Below, one piece after another: positions 33,225-42,393 of a DNA stretch of 64,000 nucleotides. The DNA lies in the NCBI GenBank assembly GCA_963799425.1, contig CAWCXA010000007.1:186001-250000 (forward strand). The letters run 5' to 3'. Position 1 is the first letter of the stretch. Every line of letters starts with the position of its first letter. Made by a program: the position numbers and the translations under genes. The notes beneath the pieces are model-generated. The model had not been told where the DNA came from, made no database searches, and saw nothing but the letters and a program-made list of their open reading frames with translations. Source of the DNA: CAVWSM01 sp963799425 (lineage in GTDB: Bacteria; Actinomycetota; Actinomycetes; Jiangellales; Jiangellaceae).

Positions 33225-33659
33225 TCACGCGGAGCGGACGGTCGAGATCCAGCCCTTCCCGCCGAGCAGGTCCGGATAGCTCAGTGCTTCCTGATAGACG
33301 ACGTCGCCGGGTAGGTGAACCCGCAGCGTCGCCGACGGAGGGAAGGTCATGCTCTTGATCGACACGTTGCCGCGCAACACGGCGTCGACGAACGCGGGCA
33401 CATGCTCTCGGTCGACATCGAACGACACCACATCGTCGATCTCGATCCGGTCTTCCTCATGTGCGTACAGTCGCACCTCGATCTGTGGTGCCCCATCAAC
33501 GACGACGATCGCTTCGTACGTCGGCGGGTCGTACGGGTCGAGCTCCTCCCACGGCGAGGACTCTTCTGCGATGCGCGCGTCGCGTCCGTGACGGTCGGCA
33601 ATTTCGCGGAGCGCGCCGATCGCGGACTGGGTGCTTGGACTGATAGCGACCACGAGCAT
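33225..33659 (-). CDS. Hypothetical protein
   Basis: 144 residues starting at the ATG at 33659. An acidic, mixed alpha/beta protein: LVVAISPSTQSAIGALREIADRHG, EAIVVVDGAPQIEVRLYAHEEDRIEIDDVVSFDVDREHVPAFVDAVLRG, and a C-terminal VHLPGDVVYQEALSYPDLLGGKGWI. No membrane segments or known motifs. It is divergent from the padR gene across the operator-like repeats, so PadR may also control it. Its stop is separated by one base from the stop of the convergent oxidoreductase gene. Confidence 0.75.
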   Translation of the reverse strand: MLVVAISPSTQSAIGALREIADRHGRDARIAEESSPWEELDPYDPPTYEAIVVVDGAPQIEVRLYAHEEDRIEIDDVVSFDVDREHVPAFVDAVLRGNVSIKSMTFPPSATLRVHLPGDVVYQEALSYPDLLGGKGWISTVRSA

Positions 33660-33695
33660 CGATCCTGCACCTGATCCGGTACTTTCGTCAGAGGC

Positions 33696-33706
33696 ATACC
33701 CGGTAT
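33696..33706. promoter_or_regulatory. PadR operator-like palindrome 1
   Basis: ATACC-C-GGTAT, a perfect palindrome 36 bp upstream of padR, in the divergent promoter region. A near-identical element lies 23 bp downstream. Confidence 0.55.
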
Positions 33707-33718
33707 TTACAGGTATGC

Positions 33719-33729
33719 ATACGCGGTAT
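33719..33729. promoter_or_regulatory. PadR operator-like palindrome 2
   Basis: ATACGCGGTAT repeats the ATAC...GGTAT form of the element at 33696, start-to-start spacing 23 bp (about two helical turns), ending 12 bp before the padR ATG. Binding here would block transcription start directly. Confidence 0.55.
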
Positions 33730-33741
33730 AGAGTCCCCGGC

Positions 33742-34320
33742 ATGTCCATCAAACACGGGCTGCTCGCCCTTCTCGAGCGTGGACCGGCCTACGGCTACCA
33801 GCTGCGCAGCGACTTCGAGTCATCAACCGGCGCCACCTGGCCGCTCAACATCGGGCAGGTCTACACCACGTTGGCCCGGCTCGAGCGGGACGGCTTGGTG
33901 CGCGGTGAGGGCGCCGACGACGAGGGCCGAGTGGTCTACGCGATCACCAACGAAGGGCGCGAGGAGGTCGCCCGCTGGTTCGTCACCCCAGTGCAGCGCT
34001 CCGACCGACCCCGGGACGAGCTCGCGATCAAGCTTGCGATGGCCATCACGACACCCGACGTCGACGTGCCGCGCGTGGTGCAGACGCAGCGCACCGCGAC
34101 GCTGCGCAGCTTGCAGGACCTGACACGGCTCAAGGCCGGCGCCGCCGAGGTAGACCTGGCCTGGCTGCTTGTCGTGGAGTCGATGATCTTCCAGGCGGAG
34201 GCCGAGGTGCGGTGGCTCGACCACTGCGAGGCGCGCGTTGTCGCCGGAGCGCGTCCGCCCACAACAGTTCGCACCGACCCAACGCAGGCGGAGCTGGAGA
34301 CCGAGGGGGCGCAGCGATGA
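33742..34320 (+). CDS. PadR-family transcriptional regulator
   Basis: 192 residues. The winged-helix PadR domain MSIKHGLLALLERGPAYGYQLRSDFE...LNIGQVYTTLARLERDGLV and YAITNEGREEVARWF is canonical, with a C-terminal helical dimerisation part. The ATG lies about 12 bp after a palindrome and has no ribosome site, suggesting a leaderless message. The stop overlaps the ABC ATPase start by ATGA. PadR proteins commonly repress adjacent efflux genes, which fits this operon. Confidence 0.93.
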   Translation: MSIKHGLLALLERGPAYGYQLRSDFESSTGATWPLNIGQVYTTLARLERDGLVRGEGADDEGRVVYAITNEGREEVARWFVTPVQRSDRPRDELAIKLAMAITTPDVDVPRVVQTQRTATLRSLQDLTRLKAGAAEVDLAWLLVVESMIFQAEAEVRWLDHCEARVVAGARPPTTVRTDPTQAELETEGAQR

Positions 34321-35045
34321 ATGCGCACGTGCTGGAGCTGCGCAACGTCACTCGGGTGCACGGCGACGGAGAGACGGCGGTGCACGCCCTTCGCGGCGTC
34401 TCGCTGGCGGTGCGGCCAGGCGAGCTGGTGGCAGTGATGGGGCCGAGCGGGTCGGGCAAGTCGACACTGCTCCAGCTCGCCGGCGGGCTCGACATACCGA
34501 CGTCCGGCGAGGTGTTCGTCGAAGGTACGAGTTTGTCAACGCTCTCTCGCAACGCGCTGGCTCAGATCCGCCGGCGCAGCGTCGGGTATGTCTTCCAGGA
34601 CCTCAACCTCATCCCTGCACTGACCGCGGTCGAAAACGTCGCTCTGCCACGAGAGCTCGATGGGGTCGCCGCCCGCAAGGCCCGCCGCCTTGCGATGGAG
34701 GCACTCGAGTCGGTCGCCGTTCCTGAGCTGGCCGATCGCTTCCCCGACGAGATGTCCGGTGGTCAGCAGCAGCGCGTCGCGATCGCCCGCGCGCTGGTCG
34801 GGCCGCGCCGGCTTGTCCTCGCCGATGAGCCGACGGGCGCACTCGACTCGCAGACGGGCGAGGCAGTGCTGCGCCTGATCCGGGCGCGCTGCGACGACGG
34901 CGCCGCCGGCGTGCTCGTCACGCACGAGGCACGGCATGCCGCCTGGGCCGACCGCGTCGTGTTCCTCCGCGACGGCACCGTGGTCGACGAGACCGGGCCC
35001 GCGGACCAGCCGGAGTCGCTGCTGCAGACCGGAGGCGCCGCGTGA
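34317..35045 (+). CDS. ABC transporter ATPase (MacB/LolD-like)
   Basis: 242 residues. Walker A GPSGSGKST (about 41-49), Q-loop FQDLNLIP, signature MSGGQQQRVAIARAL, Walker B LVLADEPTGALDSQ and H-loop VTHEARH are all intact. This type pairs with FtsX-like permeases for drug, peptide or lipoprotein export. ATGA overlap with padR before it and GTGA overlap with the permease after it show tight co-translation. Confidence 0.94.
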   Translation: MNAHVLELRNVTRVHGDGETAVHALRGVSLAVRPGELVAVMGPSGSGKSTLLQLAGGLDIPTSGEVFVEGTSLSTLSRNALAQIRRRSVGYVFQDLNLIPALTAVENVALPRELDGVAARKARRLAMEALESVAVPELADRFPDEMSGGQQQRVAIARALVGPRRLVLADEPTGALDSQTGEAVLRLIRARCDDGAAGVLVTHEARHAAWADRVVFLRDGTVVDETGPADQPESLLQTGGAA

Positions 35046-37768
35046 GCGGTTGGCGGCCCTCGCTGCGCATCGCCCGTCGCACGGTCCGACGGTCGCTCGG
35101 GCGTTCACTCCTCGTGGCCACCCTGGTCGGGCTGCCAGTCGCCGGAGCAACCCTGATCGACGTGATGTTCCGCAGCTTCGAGAGCCCGCAGGCACGGGCA
35201 GATCGCGTGCTGTTTGACGCCGACGCATCCGTCGAGGTGTTCGGCGGCCCGACGGGCGACGGCTACTTCCCGTCACCTGATATCGGTTGGGGAGTCGAGC
35301 CCGAGCGCGATGCGTCGGCGGTCGATGTCGAGCCGCTGCTACCGGATGGCTCTCGGGTCGTTCCTGGTCCGACCGTGCACCCCCTACAGGTGGAGCGCGG
35401 CGGCGGCACAGTGCGTACAGATCTGATCGCTGCAGACATCGCTGACCCGATATTGGCCGGCGCCGTGCGGCTCGACGGGGGCAGCCTGCCCGAAGGCGCC
35501 GGTGATGCGTTCGTCACCACACCACTCGCAGAGCGCCTCGGCCTGCTCGAGGACGGCGAGCTTCGGTCTGGTGCGACGATCACCACTACCGATGGTGTCG
35601 AGGCCAACGTGACCGGCTTCGGGGTCGTGCCCAGCTGCCTCAGCTGCCAGCGGATCTACGCGAGCACCACGTCCGACCTGGTCACCACGGCCACGGCCGA
35701 TGGAGACAAGGGCTGGAACCTCTCTTACGCGCAGGGGCCGTTCTACCTCGTCGACCTTCCGGACGGCACCGACGTCGACACGCTCTGGCCGCGACTGGCG
35801 CGGGAGGACGGGCTTGGGCTCATCCCCCGCATCGCGTATGAGGATCCCCATCACTACGGCGACCCGTCGCAGGGCCAGAGCGGCGGCGTCGGCGAGGTGC
35901 AGGCCGTCGCGCTCGTCTCCCTCGTCGTCGGGCTCGGCCTGCTCGAGGTCGTCCTCCTTGCAGGTACGGCGTTTGCTGTGGGTGCGCGGCGGCAGGTGCG
36001 CGATCTCGGCCTCGTCGCAGTGGCAGGTGGCACGGGGCGGCACGTCCGGCGGGTGGTTCTCGCCCAGGGTCTGGTTCTCGGACTGATTGGAGCCGTCGGA
36101 GGGGTGGTCGTCGGCGCCCTGATCGCGGTGCTCGGTCGCCCGTTCTGGGAGCAGATGAGCGACCAGCTCGTCCCTAGTTGGCGATTCGGCGCCGTCGAGA
36201 TCCTGATCGCCGTCGGCGTGGGCCTCCTTTCCGGGCTTGCCGCCGCCGTCGTCCCCGCCTACGGCGCGGCCCGCATGAATCCGGTGGACGCGCTCGCCCG
36301 TCGCTTCCGGAGCGGCAAGGCCCAGCGAGTCGGACTGCCGGTCATTGGTCTGGGTTTGATCGGGCTTGGCGTCGCCGTAGCGGTGACCGGCGACAGGCTC
36401 ATGGCCGACGACTTCGCCGCGTACGCACGACAGCTCGAAGACGTCCAGGCGACTGGTGCTTTCGTCGCTGCTCCGAGCCCGGCTGGTGCCGTCGCGATCG
36501 TGCTGGCCGGCTTGGTCCTCGTCGTCGCCGGCCTCGTCGTGACCCTGCCCACGCTGGTCTCACTAGTCGGCCAGCTTGGACGGCTGCTTCCCCTGTCGTC
36601 CCGCCTGGCATTTCGGGACGCCGCGCGGCACCGGCACCGCACTGGCCCAGCCACCAGCGCGATCGCGATCGCGGTGGCCGGATCGGTCGCCATTGGCATA
36701 ATGCTCGCCAACCTCGAGCTGGCTGAGCGGCTCCGAGAGGTGCCACCGGTGCCCGACGGGGTCATCGCGGTCCTTGCCGGGCCGGGGATCAACTGGACCG
36801 ATCCGGAGGCGAGGGCCGAGTCGGTCGACGCCGGATCACGTGCAGGGTCCGACACCGTGGATGCCGTCTCCGTGGTTGGTTCCGGCATGGTCTGCGGCAA
36901 GAGCGAGTCCGGCGCATCTGACTGCAACGTCGGGGCCGGTCTCATGGCTGACAGAGAGTCTTGTGACACGCCCTGCTCCGACTTGCGACTGCAGACCGGT
37001 GACAGCGACATGCTCGCCCTCATGCTTGGCCGCGACCCCACCAACGAGGAGCACGCGGCACTCTCCGATGGTGGGGTCGTCGTCACGGATCCTGGCTTCA
37101 TCCACGACGGGCACGCCACCGTGGTGTGGTTCGTAGGCAAGGAGCGCGGAGTCGTGACCGCCAACCAGACGGAACTCCCCGCGGTCCTTGCGGAGCGCGA
37201 CCAGGCATACAACCTGCTGCCCAGTGCACTGGTGAGCCCGGAGACTGTCGAGGAGCTTGGCGGGGACACCACGTCCGACATGGCGATGCTTGTCCCCGAT
37301 CGCGCACTCTCGGACGACGAGGTTGACCGGCTGCGCGACGCCGCCGAGGCGACCGGCGCCGAGACGGTTGTGGCCGACGACTTCAACAGCGACTACCGCG
37401 TGGCTCGCATGATTCTCGTCGCCGCCGGTGCATTCATCACCATCGTTGGCGTCGCCATCTCGGTGGCGCTCTCAGCGGCGGAGGGACGCGCCGATCTGGC
37501 CACCCTGGCAGCGGTGGGCGCGGCGCCCTCTCGTCGGCGGCGACTGTCGGCGGCGCAGGCTCTGTTGGTGGGTGGGCTGGGCTGCCTGACCGGTCTGGTG
37601 CTCGGCGTGTTCGCGGCCTGGGTCTCGCGCGCCACCACAGGCTCGCCCAGGTTCGTGATCCCGTGGGACTCGGTCGCGCTCACCGCGATCGCCGTTCCGC
37701 TGTTCGCGGCACTGGTCGCAGCCGTCGTGACTCCGTCGAGGTTGCCGCTGGTACGCCGCGTCGAATAG
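35042..37768 (+). CDS. FtsX-like ABC transporter permease
   Basis: 908 residues with two FtsX-type four-helix modules. One is at about 285-420 (VALVSLVVGLGLLEVVLLAGTAFAVGARRQVRDLGLVAVAGGTGRHVRRVVLAQ), followed by further helices at about 430-600. A terminal set is at about 785-908 (ILVAAGAFITIVGVAISVALSAAEGRADLATLAAVGAAPSRRRRLSAAQALLVGG). Large extracytoplasmic segments lie at about 35-280 and 580-780, the second with several Cys (CGKSESGASDC, CDTPCSDL). It is GTGA-coupled to its ATPase. Substrate is unknown. Confidence 0.92.
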   Translation: MSGWRPSLRIARRTVRRSLGRSLLVATLVGLPVAGATLIDVMFRSFESPQARADRVLFDADASVEVFGGPTGDGYFPSPDIGWGVEPERDASAVDVEPLLPDGSRVVPGPTVHPLQVERGGGTVRTDLIAADIADPILAGAVRLDGGSLPEGAGDAFVTTPLAERLGLLEDGELRSGATITTTDGVEANVTGFGVVPSCLSCQRIYASTTSDLVTTATADGDKGWNLSYAQGPFYLVDLPDGTDVDTLWPRLAREDGLGLIPRIAYEDPHHYGDPSQGQSGGVGEVQAVALVSLVVGLGLLEVVLLAGTAFAVGARRQVRDLGLVAVAGGTGRHVRRVVLAQGLVLGLIGAVGGVVVGALIAVLGRPFWEQMSDQLVPSWRFGAVEILIAVGVGLLSGLAAAVVPAYGAARMNPVDALARRFRSGKAQRVGLPVIGLGLIGLGVAVAVTGDRLMADDFAAYARQLEDVQATGAFVAAPSPAGAVAIVLAGLVLVVAGLVVTLPTLVSLVGQLGRLLPLSSRLAFRDAARHRHRTGPATSAIAIAVAGSVAIGIMLANLELAERLREVPPVPDGVIAVLAGPGINWTDPEARAESVDAGSRAGSDTVDAVSVVGSGMVCGKSESGASDCNVGAGLMADRESCDTPCSDLRLQTGDSDMLALMLGRDPTNEEHAALSDGGVVVTDPGFIHDGHATVVWFVGKERGVVTANQTELPAVLAERDQAYNLLPSALVSPETVEELGGDTTSDMAMLVPDRALSDDEVDRLRDAAEATGAETVVADDFNSDYRVARMILVAAGAFITIVGVAISVALSAAEGRADLATLAAVGAAPSRRRRLSAAQALLVGGLGCLTGLVLGVFAAWVSRATTGSPRFVIPWDSVALTAIAVPLFAALVAAVVTPSRLPLVRRVE

Positions 37769-37834
37769 GCCTCGGCGATTGACGGTTGTGGGGTGGGCCG
37801 TGCTTCCGTCCGCGGTGCGGGGAAGGATAGGCAC

Positions 37835-38404
37835 ATGACCGATCCACAGCCGCGCCAGGAGCAGCAGGACCAGCAGGATGCCCGAGTCATCATCGTCGGC
37901 CCCAATGGCATGGCGGTGGAAGGCCCGCCGGCCGGCGGCCGGCGCGGTGACGAGGGCGAAGAGCCATCGATCACCGACCTCGTCGAGCAACCGGCAAAGG
38001 TCATGCGCATCGGCAGCATGATCAAGCAGCTGCTCGAGGAGGTCCGCTCCGCGCCCCTCGACGAGGCAAGCAGGTTACGACTCAAGGAGATCCACCGGGC
38101 GTCGATCGAGGAGCTCGAGAAGGGCCTGGCGCCCGAGCTCATCGAGGAGCTCGACCGGCTCTCGCTGCCATTCACGGATGACTCGGTGCCGAGCGAGTCG
38201 GAGCTTCGGGTCGCACAGGCACAGCTGGTCGGCTGGCTCGAGGGCCTGTTCCACGGCATCCAGACCGCGTTGTTCGCGCAGCAGATGGCGGCGCGGGCTC
38301 AGCTCGAGCAGATGCGCCGCGCGTTGCCGCCAGGGGTGATGCCGCCGGGTCAGCCGCCGCAGGCCGACGAGCAGCAGCGGCCCGGCGGGGGCATGTACCT
38401 CTAA
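37835..38404 (+). CDS. bpa: Bacterial proteasome activator
   Basis: 189 residues, matching the Bpa/PafE family that forms a 12-subunit ring and opens the 20S proteasome without ATP. Diagnostic stretches are DLVEQPAKVMRIGSMIKQLLEEVR, APLDEASRLRLKEIH, LPFTDDSVPSESELRVAQAQLVGWLEGLFHG and IQTALFAQQMAARAQLEQMR. The C-terminus, GGMYL, is the proteasome-docking tail (family consensus GQYL). GGAAGG lies 8 nt upstream of the ATG. It implies that the organism has a Pup-proteasome system elsewhere. Confidence 0.95.
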   Translation: MTDPQPRQEQQDQQDARVIIVGPNGMAVEGPPAGGRRGDEGEEPSITDLVEQPAKVMRIGSMIKQLLEEVRSAPLDEASRLRLKEIHRASIEELEKGLAPELIEELDRLSLPFTDDSVPSESELRVAQAQLVGWLEGLFHGIQTALFAQQMAARAQLEQMRRALPPGVMPPGQPPQADEQQRPGGGMYL

Positions 38405-38486
38405 GGCAACGCAACAACATCCGACAGCCCGTGAAGGTTGGCCGCTTAGCGATGCCGACTACGTTCAACGATGCTTGACTCCTCCA

Positions 38487-41447
38487 ATGGGGTCGGCGCG
38501 GCCGTTGATCGCCCGGCAGGGGGAGCTTCAGTTCCTTGACACCTGCCTCACATCCGCGAGGGCTGGTCAGGCATCCGTCGTTCTCATCAAGGGCGAGTCG
38601 GGCATGGGCAAGAGCCGACTTGCCGAAGCGCTGATGGAGCGCGCTCGCCGGTCGGAAGCGCTCGTTGCACTGGGCCACTGCACGCCAGTCAGTGGCAGTG
38701 AGCTGCCGTTTGGACCGTTCGTCGAGATGCTGAGCCAGCTGGCCGGATCGGAGGGGTTGGAAGTTACGGGCGCAGCCCCGGACGTGTGGCCCTCTGCGTT
38801 GACGGTCTGGGGTTCATCGGCTGGCCTCGCGTCGCCTGACGTCGGCCTGGAGCGGTCGCGGCTGTTCACGAGTGTCCTCCGGTTCCTGCACGACCTTGGC
38901 AAGCGCCAGCCGGTAGTGGCGGTGATCGAGGACATCCATTGGGGCGACTCGTCCAGCCTCGACCTGCTCAACTACCTGGCCCGCACCGCAGGGCAGGAGC
39001 GACTCCTTCTCGTACTCACATGCAGAGACCGCGATGCCGCTCTAAATCCGACCACGCACAAAGCGATCGGCGAGCTCACCGGCGCCGAGCTGAGTCGCGA
39101 CATCCGCCTACCGCCGCTGACCGCGGACGAGGTCAGACAACTTCTCACCACGGCAGACGTTTCGCTTCCAGTGACTCAGCATGACAAGGTGGCCGCTCTG
39201 TGCGACGGCAACCCCTTCATTGCCCTTGAGCTCGCGGCACAAGATGAGCTCGAGGACGCTCACAGCGAGGCGCTGGATCACGCACTCCTCGGTCCCGTCC
39301 ATGAGCTTCCCAGAGACGCGCGGTTCGCACTGCACGTTGCCGCAGTGCTCGGGCAGTACATCCCACAGGTGGTCCTCGAGAGCGCCATTGAGACTACGGG
39401 CAGCGACGTCGCCGCGACTCTTCGTCTGCTGATTGACCGCGGACTGCTGATCGCCAGAGACCAGCAGTACATGTTCCGCCACGCGATCCTCCGGGAGAGC
39501 GTGGTCAGAGGGCTGCTGCACAACGAAGAGGTGGCTGCACATCGGAGTGCCATACAAGGGATCCGGCTTTCGGGACGGGAGGGTCGGCCAGGAGCATTCG
39601 TTCAGCTCGCGCACCATCTCGTCGCGGCTGGGGAGCACGAGGAGGCACTCCCCGTAGTCATGGCCGCGGCGAGCCAGGCACGCGGTGTGTTTGCGTTCGC
39701 CGAGGCGCGCCACCAACTCTCCGTCGCGAGGGAGGTGCTGTGGAACCGCGTCGCCAACCCGGAGGAGCTGAGCGGGCTGTCCTTCGATGACTTGCTCTGC
39801 CGCGAGGCCGAACTGGCCAGGTGGGCCGGACAGCCCACGGAGGCAGCCGAACTCCTCCGGATCGGCATGGCGATGGTTCCACCAACGGGATTGGCCCGGG
39901 CAGGGCTTGAGCATGAGCTTGGCGAAGCGCTATGGGCCGCCGGGGAGCTAGCGGCATCCATGGCTGCGTATGAGCGCAGCGCGTCGGCTCTCGAAACGCA
40001 AGCTGGCGACCCGCCCCTGCGTGCCCGGGTACTCGCAGCCTTAGCCAAAGGGCTGACCCTGACCGGCCAATACCAACGAGGCAGAGAGGTTGCCGAACGG
40101 GCCATCGCGCTCGCCGACCAGGTAGGCGCCGTGCACGACCAACTGCATGCCCGTATCACCCTCGCCGCCGTGACCGCTCGGCTGGGTGACCTTGAGACGG
40201 GCACGGCGCAGTTGCGCCAATGCCTCTCTGAGGCGCTTGCGGTCGATGCCTTCGATGCCGTCGTGCGCTGCTTCGGGAATCTCACCTACCTCTACTTGAG
40301 AGCGGGACGATTCCGTGACGTGCTGGATATTTCGGCTGACGGAGACCGCACGTGTCAGCGCTTCGGGCCGCTGCTGCTGGTGGCGTCCACGCTTGTCGAA
40401 AACTGGGTCCAAGCCCTGGTGGCCATTGGTCGGTGGGACGACGCGGAACAGCTCGCTCACAGGCTGCAGGGGCAGTGGACGGCTGAGGGCATTGCTCTTG
40501 CCGTCCATCTCCAGCTCGCCCAGATCGCGGCGGCCCGCGGTGACGACACCAGGTTCCAACGGTACATGTCTCTCAACGAGCGGTTCGCGGACCCGGACGA
40601 CCCGTACGGGCTGCACGACGTCACCTCTGCGCGTGCGGAGCACCTGCTCTGGCAGGGCGAGGCAGACAAGGCATACCGCCTTGCACGCGAAGCGCTCGAT
40701 CATCTGGTCAATCAGCAGGACGCAGGACTCGTGGTCAGTTTGTGCAGCCTTGCGCTGCGCGCGCACGCCGATCTGGTGACGTCCAGGACCGGTCGAGTGA
40801 TCCACGAATCTGCGATCCAGGAGACCTCGCTGCTTCTCTCCATCGCCGACAATGCTGCACGAAGTGACACGGGAGCGCTGGGCAACGCCTACCTGCTGCT
40901 TTGCCAGGCGGAGGCCGCACGGGCGTCTATGACGCCATCAGCGGACAAGTGGAGTGTGGTTGTCGCGGAATGGCAGCGCCTGGACTGTCCGTACCCTGGC
41001 GCATACGCGCAGTGGCGGGTGGCCGAAGAGCAGTTCGGTGGCCGCGCTCGCGCTCAAGGCACCCGCGCACTATCCGAGGCCCTCCGGACAGCAACGGTCC
41101 TCGGCTGTGTGCCGCTCGAAACCTCGTTGCGAACACTCGCGCGCCACGCAGGGGTCTCGCCGGATGCGTTGGAACCTCCACCTGAAGCAAGCGCCCCTCC
41201 CGACTCCGAGGCTCGGGCGTCGACCGGGCTCCCCGGGCCGCTTACGAAGCGCGAGTTCGACGTCCTGCGGTTGCTCACCGAGGGTTACTCGAATCAGCAA
41301 ATCGCGAGACGGCTGTTCATTTCGGAGAGCACTGCCAGCGTGCACGTCTCGCGCATCCTTGCAAAGTTGGGCGTATCGAACCGCTTGCAGGCCGCGGCCG
41401 CGGCGCAGCGGCTGAAACTCTTCCCGGCTGAGCCCGAGGTGCTGTAG
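38487..41447 (+). CDS. LAL-type LuxR regulator (AAA ATPase plus HTH)
   Basis: 986 residues. An N-terminal STAND/AAA ATPase has Walker A IKGESGMGKSRL (about 34-45) and Walker B VVAVIEDIHWGD. A long helical TPR-like middle (about 350-880) follows. The C-terminal LuxR HTH reads LTKREFDVLRLLTEGYSNQQIARRLFISESTASVHVSRILAKLGVSNR. Such regulators respond to a ligand bound by the ATPase/TPR part and activate transcription. The ATG at 38487 was preferred over a TTG four codons earlier. Codon choice looks slightly less GC-biased than in its neighbours, which may indicate acquisition; not quantified. Confidence 0.93.
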   Translation: MGSARPLIARQGELQFLDTCLTSARAGQASVVLIKGESGMGKSRLAEALMERARRSEALVALGHCTPVSGSELPFGPFVEMLSQLAGSEGLEVTGAAPDVWPSALTVWGSSAGLASPDVGLERSRLFTSVLRFLHDLGKRQPVVAVIEDIHWGDSSSLDLLNYLARTAGQERLLLVLTCRDRDAALNPTTHKAIGELTGAELSRDIRLPPLTADEVRQLLTTADVSLPVTQHDKVAALCDGNPFIALELAAQDELEDAHSEALDHALLGPVHELPRDARFALHVAAVLGQYIPQVVLESAIETTGSDVAATLRLLIDRGLLIARDQQYMFRHAILRESVVRGLLHNEEVAAHRSAIQGIRLSGREGRPGAFVQLAHHLVAAGEHEEALPVVMAAASQARGVFAFAEARHQLSVAREVLWNRVANPEELSGLSFDDLLCREAELARWAGQPTEAAELLRIGMAMVPPTGLARAGLEHELGEALWAAGELAASMAAYERSASALETQAGDPPLRARVLAALAKGLTLTGQYQRGREVAERAIALADQVGAVHDQLHARITLAAVTARLGDLETGTAQLRQCLSEALAVDAFDAVVRCFGNLTYLYLRAGRFRDVLDISADGDRTCQRFGPLLLVASTLVENWVQALVAIGRWDDAEQLAHRLQGQWTAEGIALAVHLQLAQIAAARGDDTRFQRYMSLNERFADPDDPYGLHDVTSARAEHLLWQGEADKAYRLAREALDHLVNQQDAGLVVSLCSLALRAHADLVTSRTGRVIHESAIQETSLLLSIADNAARSDTGALGNAYLLLCQAEAARASMTPSADKWSVVVAEWQRLDCPYPGAYAQWRVAEEQFGGRARAQGTRALSEALRTATVLGCVPLETSLRTLARHAGVSPDALEPPPEASAPPDSEARASTGLPGPLTKREFDVLRLLTEGYSNQQIARRLFISESTASVHVSRILAKLGVSNRLQAAAAAQRLKLFPAEPEVL

Positions 41448-41476
41448 AACGGCCTCACGACGTGAGGGGGTACGCC

Positions 41477-41797
41477 ATGGGCCGTCTTTGCAGGTCCAGC
41501 CAGGACTTGGCGGGTAATCCGCGCTACAAGATGCACAGCTTCCCGGATGACGGAGGCGATCGCACCACATGCGGCCTGGAAGTGCTACCTGAGAGCCTCG
41601 AAGAGGATCACGGGTACAGGTCGTTGTGTACGGTTTGCTTCCCATACCCCCACCCATGGGATGAGGTGAACCAGGGGCGACGTGACTCCACGGGGATCGC
41701 GTGGACCGAGGTGGACGACGACCCTACGGGTGTTGCGGTCCTGCGTCCGGAGCCCGATCCCGACGAGGATTCGCCGAATCAAGGGCCGAACGACTAA
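41477..41797 (+). CDS. Small hypothetical protein with CxxC motif
   Basis: 106 residues, ATG preceded by GAGGGGG. It contains TTCGLEVLPESL and a CTVCFPYPHPW motif, so a zinc site is possible, and a strongly acidic, Pro/Asp-rich tail (PEPDPDEDSPNQGPND). There is no membrane segment and no family recognised. It begins 30 bp after the LAL regulator stop. It has the look of accessory DNA. Confidence 0.65.
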   Translation: MGRLCRSSQDLAGNPRYKMHSFPDDGGDRTTCGLEVLPESLEEDHGYRSLCTVCFPYPHPWDEVNQGRRDSTGIAWTEVDDDPTGVAVLRPEPDPDEDSPNQGPND

Positions 41798-41804
41798 GGG
41801 TGCT

Positions 41805-41845
41805 AGGAGCTCAAACGCTAGGAATGCCGGACGAGGTGAGCTCCT
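41805..41845. terminator. Inverted repeat, possible terminator
   Basis: AGGAGCTCA and TGAGCTCCT are perfect 9-bp arms separated by 23 nt, 8 bp after the stop codon of the small gene before it. The loop is long, so terminator function is only tentative. Confidence 0.4.
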
Positions 41846-41865
41846 GATAGCTGGATGCTGCGTGC

Positions 41866-42315
41866 ATGAACACCTGCACGCAGCATCGGCAGACCCATAC
41901 GGCGCGGCGCAACGGCGTTGTCGCTGCGCTGGCAGTCGCCGCCCTCTCCGTCAGTCCCCACCTCGTCACCGTCACCCGAGCCGTCGTCAACCTGCCGGTC
42001 AGCGCAGCCGCTGTCGCTTGGGGGCGGACGCACGGTGGCGACTGCGACGTCCACAGTGACTTGATAGTCACCTGTGAGTCGATGGACAGCGGCTACACCA
42101 ACGCGGGCACGACGGTGGGTAACGTCTGGCTGTACGGCGACCTGGGCGGCGACGATAGGCATCGCCACGAGGCTCGGCACTCGGACCAGTGGGCCATGTT
42201 CGGCTTGACGTTCCCCGCACTGTACGGCGCCGAGGGCGTTCGCACTGGCGGAGACTTCCACCGGAACGTGTTCGAGCAGTGGGCCGGCCTGCACGACGGC
42301 GGCTACCGGGACTGA
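41866..42315 (+). CDS. Hypothetical protein with HExxH-like HEARH motif
   Basis: 149 residues. A basic N-terminus and hydrophobic stretch (about 17-40) suggest a signal anchor. The C-terminal part reads RHRHEARHSDQWAMFGLTFPALYGAEGVRTGGDFHRNVFEQWAGLHDGGY. HEARH followed by a distal Glu in FEQWAG recalls a zincin-like metal site (HExxH plus third ligand), and I associate this HE.RHS.QW pattern with short actinobacterial hypotheticals. No ribosome site is seen. A strong hairpin follows the stop. Activity unproven. Confidence 0.7.
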   Translation: MNTCTQHRQTHTARRNGVVAALAVAALSVSPHLVTVTRAVVNLPVSAAAVAWGRTHGGDCDVHSDLIVTCESMDSGYTNAGTTVGNVWLYGDLGGDDRHRHEARHSDQWAMFGLTFPALYGAEGVRTGGDFHRNVFEQWAGLHDGGYRD

Positions 42316-42334
42316 CCGGGTGCGGGGTGACAAA

Positions 42335-42366
42335 GAGAGGCCGGGTCCGAATGGACCCGGCCTCTC
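42335..42366. terminator. Strong bidirectional hairpin terminator
   Basis: GAGAGGCCGGGTCC / GGACCCGGCCTCTC, a perfect 14-bp stem with a GAAT tetraloop, lies between the convergent genes ending at 42315 and 42394. Confidence 0.88.
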
Positions 42367-42393
42367 TCGTTGGCTGAGCGGGAGCTCCGGCGC

